A DNA stretch of 64,000 bases, taken from contig JAGBFQ010000002.1 of NCBI GenBank assembly GCA_017936385.1, positions 1 to 64,000 of the forward strand, given 5' to 3'. The DNA comes from Rikenellaceae bacterium. GTDB taxonomy: Bacteria; Bacteroidota; Bacteroidia; Bacteroidales; Rikenellaceae. A program made the position numbers and the translations under genes. Positions 32,968 through 40,002 of the stretch are shown one piece after another (position 1 is the first letter of the stretch; every line of letters starts with the position of its first letter). The notes beneath the pieces are model-generated. The model was not told where the DNA came from, made no database searches, and worked only from the letters and a program-made list of their open reading frames with translations.

Positions 32968-34848
32968 TTAGTTAAGTCTGTTTTTGAGTTCTTCCACATC
33001 GAGCGTGGTCATGATTTGCTTGCCACTCGGGGTGTAGCTGTAATCCGAGCATGCGGCAAGTTGTCGTAACAACTCCTCGGCCTCTGTTTTCGATACCTTG
33101 CCCAGCGGACGTGCTGCCGAACGAGCCATCAGACGTGCCATCTTGTCGCGGCGCACATCCTCGGCGCACATGACGTCGCTGCGAATGGCCTCCAGCATGT
33201 CGTACACCAAGCAATCTATGGTATCCATATCGGCATCCGAGGGAACTCCTGCCAACTCCACGCGCCCCTCGCCCCTAAAACGGATGTCGAAACCGAACGT
33301 TATAAACTCTGTTTCGTGGTCCTTGAGCAGGGTGTAGTCCTCCATCGACATATTCATCTCCTCGGGGAACAACAACGTTTGCGACAGCGAGCGGTTGTGT
33401 CGGAGAGCGTTTGAGTAGTCGTCGTACAATACCGCCTCGCGTGCCCTGCGAAGGTCAACCACCGTCAAGTGGCCGTTTTGTACAGCTGCACACATACCAC
33501 TCTCCAGCGGGGTTACATCTTCGAATCGGAGCTTCGGCTCGTCGGTTTTGATGTTAAGTGTTTGCAGCATTGAATCCTCCTCGACCCACTCCACGGCAGA
33601 CTCTTCAAACTCCGCAAAGTTGTACTTCGCAATACCTCCGCCTGCTTGACCACGGTCTTGCGAGGGTTGCCCGTAAGCGGCCGTAAAGTCACTTAGGTCG
33701 GCGTTGCCTCGTCGGCTTTGCGGTTCGTAATCGACAAACGGGTTGTAAGCCTTGCGTGTTGTAACTTCGGGCTCGTACATGGGTGCTTGTCCGTCGGTCA
33801 GTACGGGTATCTCGGGTGAGTTCTCGTCGAACTCCATCAAAGGTACGGCGCCCGTCTTGGCCAATGTTTCGCGCACGGCGGCATTGATGATTTGCCACAC
33901 GGCGGCCTTGTCGGCGAATTTGATGTTGATTTTGCGCGGGTGTATGTTGACGTCAATTTGCGACGGGTCGATGTCCAAGTAGAGGAAGAATGAGGGCTGG
34001 TGTCCCTGCGGAACCAACTTTTCGAACGCTTGCACAATGGCCTTGTTGAAATACGGGCTCTCGAAGTAGCGACCGTTGACAAACAAGAACTGTTCGCGGT
34101 CCGTGGCACGTAACCTTGCAGTCGAGGGGTGAGCCACAAAACCGTTGACGTTCACAATCGAGGTTTCGACCTTCACATCGAGTAGTTTGCTGCAAAGGTT
34201 GCGGTTGCCTGCCACACCTGCGATACGTTGCACTAAAGGTGCAATGGGCAGGTCGTACATCAGCGCGTCATCCTTGTAGAGTTTGAACTCCACCTCGGGG
34301 TGACACAGCGCAACGCGTTTGAATTCGCGTATGATAGCCGTCGACTCGCGTGTCGAGTTCTCCAGAAAGGTGCGACGCACGGGTACGTTGTAGAACAGAT
34401 TGCGGATATAAAACTGCGAACCCACAGCCGCCGCCACGGGCGTTTGTCCTTGGAAAACACCGCCGTGAATTACCGTTTTGGTGCCTACCTCGTCCTCTGT
34501 GGTGCGTGAGTGCAGTTCTACTTGCGAGATTGCCGCTATGGCCGCCAGTGCCTCACCACGGAAGCCGAAAGTTCCCAAACGATAAATATCCTCAAGCGAG
34601 GTTATTTTGCTTGTTGCGTGGCGGTCGAAAGCCAGCCTTGCATCAATGGGCGACATTCCGCAACCGTTGTCCTTGATTTGGATTAACTCCTTACCTGCGT
34701 TGCGGAAATTGAGCGTAACAGAGGTGCTTCCGGCGTCGACGGCGTTCTCCAGCAACTCCTTGATGGCTGTTGCGGGACTCTCCACCACCTCGCCGGCCGC
34801 AATCTGGTTCGACACCAGGTCGGGCAGCACTTTGATACGGTCGCTCAT
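32968..34848 (-). CDS. mutL: DNA mismatch repair protein MutL
   Basis: MutL couples mismatch recognition by MutS to strand removal. The 626 residues show a complete GHKL ATPase half: ASNQIAAGEVVESPA-like start, IKDNGCGM, LGTFGFRGEALAAIAA and the transducer region. The C-terminal half dimerises. At the place where endonuclease-type MutL has DQHAxxE, this protein reads VVDLRRAREAVLYDD, so the metal-binding His is lost. The usual end GKQIMTTLDVEELKNRL is intact. Second gene of its operon, 10 bases after a small membrane protein gene. Confidence 0.96.
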   Translation of the reverse strand: MSDRIKVLPDLVSNQIAAGEVVESPATAIKELLENAVDAGSTSVTLNFRNAGKELIQIKDNGCGMSPIDARLAFDRHATSKITSLEDIYRLGTFGFRGEALAAIAAISQVELHSRTTEDEVGTKTVIHGGVFQGQTPVAAAVGSQFYIRNLFYNVPVRRTFLENSTRESTAIIREFKRVALCHPEVEFKLYKDDALMYDLPIAPLVQRIAGVAGNRNLCSKLLDVKVETSIVNVNGFVAHPSTARLRATDREQFLFVNGRYFESPYFNKAIVQAFEKLVPQGHQPSFFLYLDIDPSQIDVNIHPRKINIKFADKAAVWQIINAAVRETLAKTGAVPLMEFDENSPEIPVLTDGQAPMYEPEVTTRKAYNPFVDYEPQSRRGNADLSDFTAAYGQPSQDRGQAGGGIAKYNFAEFEESAVEWVEEDSMLQTLNIKTDEPKLRFEDVTPLESGMCAAVQNGHLTVVDLRRAREAVLYDDYSNALRHNRSLSQTLLFPEEMNMSMEDYTLLKDHETEFITFGFDIRFRGEGRVELAGVPSDADMDTIDCLVYDMLEAIRSDVMCAEDVRRDKMARLMARSAARPLGKVSKTEAEELLRQLAACSDYSYTPSGKQIMTTLDVEELKNRLN

Positions 34849-34858
34849 AAATTTTGTA

Positions 34859-35173
34859 TTACACGGTCGGACGAAGGAACAGATAAAGCAGTACCAGCAG
34901 AATCAGCAGCAAACCGATTGTACCCATGCTGTTATTGCGATTTTCGCGCTTTTGGTGCGTGCCATATCCACGTCGGTCGGCTTGCGCCTGACGCACGATT
35001 CGTCCGGGCACGTACTCGCCATTCTTTTCATCGTGGCGTCTGACACTCGGAGCGTCGGGGCCGAGCAGTTCGCGTCTGCGTTGTTCGCGTCGCTCTTGTT
35101 CGGGGTCGTAGTGACGGGGAATGTAGTTGAAACCTTTGGGTTTCGGGCGGTCGAAAAACTTAATTCCAAACAT
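34859..35173 (-). CDS. Small tail-anchored protein
   Basis: A 104-residue protein with a charged, soluble N-terminal part and one C-terminal transmembrane helix (MGTIGLLLILLVLLYLFLRPTV). The motif FNYIPRHYDPEQERREQRRRE near residue 15 is basic and acidic in turn, and may form a helix. Proteins of this shape next to mutL are common in Bacteroidales and have been given misleading names; I assign no function. First gene of the operon, just downstream of a TATCTTTG box. Confidence 0.75.
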   Translation of the reverse strand: MFGIKFFDRPKPKGFNYIPRHYDPEQERREQRRRELLGPDAPSVRRHDEKNGEYVPGRIVRQAQADRRGYGTHQKRENRNNSMGTIGLLLILLVLLYLFLRPTV

Positions 35174-35204
35174 ATCGCACGTGGTTTTATCTATTCAAAC
35201 TCTC

Positions 35205-35212
35205 CAAAGATA
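35205..35212 (-). promoter_or_regulatory. -7 box for the mutL-rhomboid-EEP-YhcH operon
   Basis: Minus strand TATCTTTG, 32 bases before the start of the small tail-anchored protein. It lies in the 45-base gap to dnaJ. Confidence 0.5.
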
Positions 35213-35218
35213 CGTTTT

Positions 35219-36388
35219 TTATCTGAAAAAGTTGTGCATTCGGTCAAAAATGTTTTGATTTTTGACACTCTCTGCCTTCTTGAATGATGGTTTCTCGGCC
35301 AACTGCTCGAAGAGTTTGCGCTCCTCCGAGGTGACCTTCGACGGAATGGTGATGTCGATGACAATCAGTTGGTCGCCACGGCCGTAACCGTTCAAATCGG
35401 GTACACCCTTACCTCTCAGACGCAGGATTTTGCCGGCGTGAGTTCCTGGTTCTATTTTGATTTTGACCTTCGAATCAACCGTCGGAACCTCGACCTCGCC
35501 ACCCAGCACAGCCGTGGGAATGGTGATGTTGAGGTTGTAAATCAGGTCGTTGCCGTCGCGGGTGAAGTCAGGGTCCGATTGCTCCTCGATGAGAACCAAC
35601 AGGTCGCCGTTTACACCGCCGTGACGAGCTGCATTACCCTTGCCGTTAACCGACAACTGCATACCCTCGCCAACGCCTGCGGGAATTTTCACCTCTACAA
35701 CCTCTTCGGCCTTTACCGTACCGTCGCCATGACACTTGTCGCACGGAGTGGTGATGATTTTACCCTCGCCGCCGCAATGCTTACACGTGGTGACGGTCTG
35801 CGTACGGCCGAAGAACGTGTTGACAATCTCGGTCACGCGACCCGAACCACCACACGTGGGGCAGGTATTGTACGAGTTGGAGTCTTTGGCACCCGTGCCA
35901 CCGCACTTGTCGCAGGCTGTGAGTTTATTGATTTTGAGTTTCTTGGTTGTGCCGTTCACAATCTCCTTGAGTGACAGCGTAACCTTGATGCGCAGGTCCG
36001 AACCACGATTGACTCTCTGACCTGAATCGCCGCCGAAACCGCCGAAACCACCAAAGCCGCCGCCGAAGTGACCTCCGAAGATGTCGCCAAAGTTGCGGAA
36101 GATGTCCTCCATCGAGAAACCGCCGCCAAAACCGCCACCGCCAAAGCCTCCGGCACCTCCGCCGTTCATGCCTGCGTGTCCGAATTGGTCGTAGCGAGCT
36201 CTTTTGTCGGGGTTGCTCAGCACGTCATAAGCCTCGGCAGCCTCTTTGAACTTCTCCTCGGCCTCTTTGTCGCCCGGGTTTTTGTCGGGGTGATATTTGA
36301 TTGCGGCCTTGCGATAAGCCTTTTTGATGTCATCGGCATTGGCGTTCTTGTCGACGCCGAGCACCTCATAGTAATCCCTTTTTGCCAT
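35219..36388 (-). CDS. dnaJ: Chaperone protein DnaJ
   Basis: DnaJ delivers unfolded proteins to DnaK and stimulates its ATPase. The 389 residues comprise the J-domain with the HPD motif ([11 protein letters not shown], about 31-41), a long Gly/Phe linker (about 75-120), and four zinc-binding CxxCxGxG repeats: [24 protein letters not shown] and [10 protein letters not shown]-terminal substrate-binding region follows. It lies 28 bases after grpE. No dnaK or hrcA is present in the window. Confidence 0.97.
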   Translation of the reverse strand: MAKRDYYEVLGVDKNANADDIKKAYRKAAIKYHPDKNPGDKEAEEKFKEAAEAYDVLSNPDKRARYDQFGHAGMNGGGAGGFGGGGFGGGFSMEDIFRNFGDIFGGHFGGGFGGFGGFGGDSGQRVNRGSDLRIKVTLSLKEIVNGTTKKLKINKLTACDKCGGTGAKDSNSYNTCPTCGGSGRVTEIVNTFFGRTQTVTTCKHCGGEGKIITTPCDKCHGDGTVKAEEVVEVKIPAGVGEGMQLSVNGKGNAARHGGVNGDLLVLIEEQSDPDFTRDGNDLIYNLNITIPTAVLGGEVEVPTVDSKVKIKIEPGTHAGKILRLRGKGVPDLNGYGRGDQLIVIDITIPSKVTSEERKLFEQLAEKPSFKKAESVKNQNIFDRMHNFFR

Positions 36389-36416
36389 ATTGGTATGAAT
36401 CTTCTAATACTTCGAA

Positions 36417-37040
36417 TTATTCGCCCACCACGACTTTGGCGTAGCGAACCACTTTGTCTTTGAGTTTGTAGCCTTTTTGTACTACGTCCACGATTTTGCC
36501 TTTCGATTCGGCGTTGGGAGCGGGAATCTTGGCGATGGCTTCGTGCAGGTCTACGTCGAACTCCTTGCCCATGGCCTCAATCTCCTCGACACCCTTGCTG
36601 CGCAGCACCTCGCGGAACTTGCCGTCAATCATCTCGACACCCGTACGGAGAGCATCCACATCGGTTGCGGTACGTACAGCATTGAGAGCACGCTCCAGGT
36701 CGTCCATTACGCCGAGCAGCGATTTGATAACATCTTCGCCACCCGTAGCTACCAGTTCCATTTTCTCTTTGAGTGTGCGTTTGCGGTAGTTGTCGAACTC
36801 GGCTTGCAGACGGATGTATTTGTCTTTCCAGCCTGCGGCCTCGGCCAGAGCGATTGTCAGTGTATCCTCGGCAGCAGGCTCGCCCTCTGCCAAGTTGTCA
36901 GCCTGGGTGTCAGCGCCCTCTGCCATATTGTCACAAGGTGTGCCTTCGCAATTGGGGTATCCGTCGCCTTGCGGGTAGGTTTTGTCGTTTTCAATATCTT
37001 GATTAACAGTCTGTTCCTTTTCGTTTTTGTTTTTCGACAT
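36417..37040 (-). CDS. grpE: Nucleotide exchange factor GrpE
   Basis: GrpE releases ADP from DnaK. The start MSKNKNEKEQTVNQ gives 207 residues; a frame beginning 12 codons earlier lies closer to the promoter and has no family support. An acidic, low-complexity N-terminus (to about 70) is followed by the coiled-coil WKDKYIRLQAEFDNYRKRT and the beta-domain ending in VVQKGYKLKDKVVRYAKVVV, the GrpE signature. First gene of the grpE-dnaJ heat-shock unit. Confidence 0.95.
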   Translation of the reverse strand: MSKNKNEKEQTVNQDIENDKTYPQGDGYPNCEGTPCDNMAEGADTQADNLAEGEPAAEDTLTIALAEAAGWKDKYIRLQAEFDNYRKRTLKEKMELVATGGEDVIKSLLGVMDDLERALNAVRTATDVDALRTGVEMIDGKFREVLRSKGVEEIEAMGKEFDVDLHEAIAKIPAPNAESKGKIVDVVQKGYKLKDKVVRYAKVVVGE

Positions 37041-37098
37041 AGCTATTCTGTGTTTGTTTATTTTTATATAGAACAAATTATATACCTAAATATTTCGG

Positions 37099-37106
37099 CA
37101 AAGATA
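37099..37106 (-). promoter_or_regulatory. -7 box for grpE-dnaJ
   Basis: Minus strand TATCTTTG, 59 bases before the grpE start codon. No CIRCE inverted repeat is seen, so heat control would not be by HrcA. Confidence 0.5.
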
Positions 37107-37127
37107 GCCAATCCTCGTCCAATAATC

Positions 37128-37166
37128 AAAAAAAACCGATTCAGGTGCGCAGCCCGAATCGGTTTT
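37128..37166. terminator. Terminator between acyl-CoA ligase and grpE
   Basis: AAAACCGATTC (37132-37142) pairs with GAATCGGTTTT (37156-37166). On the minus strand eight T residues end the hairpin. It lies 23 bases after the ligase stop. Confidence 0.85.
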
Positions 37167-37188
37167 GGAGTTTGTTTAATCTGATAAG

Positions 37189-38853
37189 TTAGATTTTGTA
37201 CAGATAACGTTTGATTGATTTCTTGGGAGTCTTTTCGAACTCGGTGGGGTAGACAACCAAGCTGGCAACCTTCTCGTAATTGGCGACCATGGTGTTCAAC
37301 TCGGCCAAGTTGGCTTTCAGAATCTCCTCGATTTTGTCATCGGCAATACCGTCAATTTTGGCTTGGTTGTAGTCGGGATAAACCAGAGCAACCAAACGGC
37401 CGTCGCGCTCAACAATCAGCGACTCCGAAACCAAATACAGGGTGTTGAGTTTCGACTCAATCTCCTCGGGGTAGATGTTCTGACCGCTGGGGCCGAGAAT
37501 CATGGTCTTGCAACGACCCTTAATGTACAGAGTGCCATCGGGGTCCATGGTTCCGATATCGCCCGTGCGCAACCATCCGTCCTCGCTCAATACGGCAGAG
37601 GTGGCCTCCTCGTTTTTGTAGTATCCGCTCATCACCTGTTCGCCACGAATCATAATCTCGCCGGGAGTGTTGTGCGGGTCTTTGCTGTCAATCTTAACTT
37701 CGCAGTACTCTTTGAGGTATTTGCCAATCGAACCGGCCTTGAATTGGGGCCAGTCGATAGTGGCCGAAATCAGCGGTGCGCACTCGGTCATACCGTAGCC
37801 CACGGTGAGCGGGAATTTAATCTTCATCAAGAACTCCTCGGTTTCGGGGTTGATGGCAGCACCACCTACGATGAACAGATTAACTTCACCACCGAAAGCG
37901 GTCAAGAGTTTGTTGCGAATTACCGAGTAGATTGCAGTGTCAAGCAACGGGATACGCAGAGCATATTTCAGCGCGCCCTTTTCCAACATAGGAGCGATTT
38001 GTTTGCGGTAAACCTTCTCCAACACCATCGGCACACAGCAGATGACGTGGGGTTTCACCTCGGCCATAGCCTCAACCAAAATCTTGGGGGTCGGCATTTT
38101 ACCCAGCAGGGTGATGTGGCTACCGTGTGCAAGTGGGGTCAGGAAGTCGAACATACAGCCATAGGCGTGTGCCAGCGGTAGGAATGCCAAAGTGCGGCTG
38201 CCTGCGAAGTAAATCTTCTCTTTGATGGCAAACTCAACGTTCGAGGCTAAGTTGTTGTGGGTCAACACCACACCCTTGCTGCTACCCGTAGTACCGCTTG
38301 TGTAGTTAATCAGTGCGATATGCTCGTTGGGTACCTCTTTATACGAGATGTCCTCCTTGCGGAATCCATCTTTATAGCGTTCGCGGTAGTGTTTGGTTAT
38401 GTCAGCCATGAACTCTTTAAGTTCGGTGCCTTCACGCTCCCACACGTTGTGGTAATCGGTCAGCGAAAATGCGGCCTCGACGGTGTCCAAGCGGTCTTCC
38501 TCGATGATGTCCCAATGTTGGTCGCCAACAAACAGCAGTCGGCTTTCGGAGTGGTTGAGGATGTTGATTACGTCGTTGGCGTTGAAGTCTTGAAGAATAG
38601 GAACCAAGATTGCACCGTAGGTGATGGTTGCCACGTAGGCAATACACCAGCGGGGGTTGTTGCGTCCCATCAGTGCGATTTTGTCGTCGGGTTTGATGCC
38701 GGCTTTCTCGAACAGCAGATGGAGTTTAGCAATTTCCTTAGCCATTTCATAGTACGAGAAGTCCTCTTTCTTGAAGTAATCGCTCAATGCTGTCATCTCT
38801 CTGTGCTCACGGAAGGCTTGCTCGTAACATTTTACCAGGTTAAGTTGTACCAT
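37189..38853 (-). CDS. Long-chain acyl-CoA synthetase (AMP-forming)
   Basis: A 554-residue ANL enzyme that activates fatty acids to acyl-CoA by way of an acyl-adenylate. Motifs: the phosphate-binding loop NYTSGTTGSSKGVVLTHNN near residue 192, VGYGMTECAPLIS, the LRTGDIGTMDPDGTLYIKGR ribose-binding stretch, and the C-terminal lysine in TPKKSIKRYLYKI. FadD-like acyl-CoA ligases of this type are common in gut Bacteroidota. It is monocistronic with a leader of about 75 bases that contains a hairpin (38882-38913). Confidence 0.9.
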   Translation of the reverse strand: MVQLNLVKCYEQAFREHREMTALSDYFKKEDFSYYEMAKEIAKLHLLFEKAGIKPDDKIALMGRNNPRWCIAYVATITYGAILVPILQDFNANDVINILNHSESRLLFVGDQHWDIIEEDRLDTVEAAFSLTDYHNVWEREGTELKEFMADITKHYRERYKDGFRKEDISYKEVPNEHIALINYTSGTTGSSKGVVLTHNNLASNVEFAIKEKIYFAGSRTLAFLPLAHAYGCMFDFLTPLAHGSHITLLGKMPTPKILVEAMAEVKPHVICCVPMVLEKVYRKQIAPMLEKGALKYALRIPLLDTAIYSVIRNKLLTAFGGEVNLFIVGGAAINPETEEFLMKIKFPLTVGYGMTECAPLISATIDWPQFKAGSIGKYLKEYCEVKIDSKDPHNTPGEIMIRGEQVMSGYYKNEEATSAVLSEDGWLRTGDIGTMDPDGTLYIKGRCKTMILGPSGQNIYPEEIESKLNTLYLVSESLIVERDGRLVALVYPDYNQAKIDGIADDKIEEILKANLAELNTMVANYEKVASLVVYPTEFEKTPKKSIKRYLYKI

Positions 38854-38881
38854 AATTTTAAGTTTTATGTTTTACTATCTG

Positions 38882-38913
38882 GGTGTGTGTTTTGCATTTT
38901 AATTTCACACACC
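38882..38913 (-). promoter_or_regulatory. Hairpin in the acyl-CoA ligase leader
   Basis: GGTGTGTG (38882-38889) and CACACACC (38906-38913) form a perfect 8-base stem within the predicted 5' leader, about 28 bases before the start codon. It may modulate expression or be a transcription-factor dyad; neither can be shown from sequence. Confidence 0.4.
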
Positions 38914-38933
38914 TTTTGGTTAACAAATCGGAG

Positions 38934-38941
38934 CAAAGATA
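38934..38941 (-). promoter_or_regulatory. -7 box for the acyl-CoA ligase gene
   Basis: Minus strand TATCTTTG with a TTGG motif about 19 bases upstream. The start codon is 80 bases further on, giving an unusually long leader for this window. Confidence 0.55.
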
Positions 38942-38995
38942 ATAATTTTTCGTTGTTTTCCAATAGCTTTATTATCGTGAGTGTTGGTGGGAGAA

Positions 38996-39029
38996 TGCAA
39001 AAAAATGTCCGATTTTGCGTCGGACATTT
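38996..39029 (-). terminator. Intrinsic terminator after plsY
   Basis: AAATGTCCGA (39003-39012) pairs with TCGGACATTT (39020-39029); on the minus strand T residues follow directly. It lies 65 bases after the plsY stop. Confidence 0.8.
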
Positions 39030-39093
39030 CTGAAATCGTGGTGAGAGAGCCCTCTCTCGTCGAAAATATGGTTTTGATTTTTTCTTGAATTTT

Positions 39094-39765
39094 CTACTCT
39101 TTTTTTGTTTTTTTTGTGGTGTCTTTGGGCGGGAAGATGTATATTTTCGACTCTTCGCCAGCCATCAAACGCTTGATGTTTTTGCGGTGGGTGTAGATTA
39201 GTAGTATGGCCACTACCATCGAGAAGATAATCAGCGAGATACTGCCGTTAGTACGAGGCGAAATCATGATGAAGATGGGGTACATCACACCGGCCAACAT
39301 CGAACTGAACGATACGTAGTGGGTAATCATCAGCGAGAAGAACCACACTATCAGACAGAGCAGGATTGCCGGAGGGTAAATTCCCACTACCGCACCTGCC
39401 ATCGTAGCCACTCCTTTGCCGCCCCTGAAATCGGCAAAAATGGGGAAAATGTGACCCAGCACAGCTGCGAAAACAAGACCGATTTTGACGTTGATAATGA
39501 AGTTGGGTTGAATCTCCGGGTCGTATGCCAGCAAGATAGCCAAAGCTACCGCCAGGAAGCCCTTCAGAAAGTCGATTATGAAGACCGGAATAGCGGCTCG
39601 TTTGCCCAATACGCGCAGAGTGTTGGTGGTACCTGCATTTTTACTTCCATGCTCGCGCACGTCGATTCCGTAATAGTGTTTGCCAATCCATACGGCACTC
39701 GGAATCGAGCCGAGCAGGTAGGCACAAATAACCAAAATTATGATTGAAATAACGGTTGAATTCAT
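39094..39765 (-). CDS. plsY: Glycerol-3-phosphate acyltransferase PlsY
   Basis: PlsY acylates glycerol-3-phosphate from acyl-phosphate, the first step of phospholipid synthesis. The start MNSTVISIIILVI gives 223 residues; the promoter box at 39790-39797 lies after any earlier start, which rules out the longer frame. Motifs: LGSIPSAVWIGK, REHGSKNAGTTNTLRVLGKR and HIFPIFADFRGGKGVATM, all in cytoplasmic loops between five or so membrane helices. A basic, Lys-rich tail ends the protein. Monocistronic. Confidence 0.95.
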   Translation of the reverse strand: MNSTVISIIILVICAYLLGSIPSAVWIGKHYYGIDVREHGSKNAGTTNTLRVLGKRAAIPVFIIDFLKGFLAVALAILLAYDPEIQPNFIINVKIGLVFAAVLGHIFPIFADFRGGKGVATMAGAVVGIYPPAILLCLIVWFFSLMITHYVSFSSMLAGVMYPIFIMISPRTNGSISLIIFSMVVAILLIYTHRKNIKRLMAGEESKIYIFPPKDTTKKTKKE

Positions 39766-39789
39766 TGCTTCTAAAGTCTTGATTCGTCG

Positions 39790-39797
39790 CAAAGGTA
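39790..39797 (-). promoter_or_regulatory. -7 box for plsY
   Basis: Minus strand TACCTTTG, 25 bases before the chosen plsY start codon. Confidence 0.55.
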
Positions 39798-39861
39798 AGA
39801 AAAAATGCCGAAAACTCAAACGTTTCTTGCGCGAATACTTGTTCTACCCGAAAAGAATTTG

Positions 39862-39869
39862 TATATTTG
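39862..39869 (+). promoter_or_regulatory. -7 box for the BACON-CotH gene
   Basis: TATATTTG, matching TAnnTTTG, 133 bases before the start codon. The leader would contain two hairpins, a GC-rich one at 39895-39933 and a short one near 39972-39985 (CGACC/GGTCG). Confidence 0.45.
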
Positions 39870-39894
39870 GGCGATTTTTTGGGCTTATGCGTTT

Positions 39895-39933
39895 CGCGCC
39901 CGCGCATCATACGCATGATTGTGCGGCGCGCGC
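39895..39933 (+). promoter_or_regulatory. GC-rich leader hairpin before the BACON-CotH gene
   Basis: CGCGCC (39895-39900) can pair with GGCGCG, and an inner TCAT/ATGA stem closes on an ACGC loop, giving a long, stable imperfect hairpin in an otherwise A/T-rich leader. It could attenuate transcription or stabilise the message. Confidence 0.4.
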
Positions 39934-40002
39934 GAGGATGTGTTAGAAACAAAACGGCTCAGAAAAATAGCGACCTTGGGGTCGTGGTGTTAAAAGAGAA
40001 TA

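Noticed and set aside
37041-37128. CIRCE heat-shock element before grpE
   Set aside because: No TTAGCACTC/GAGTGCTAA dyad was found in the grpE leader.
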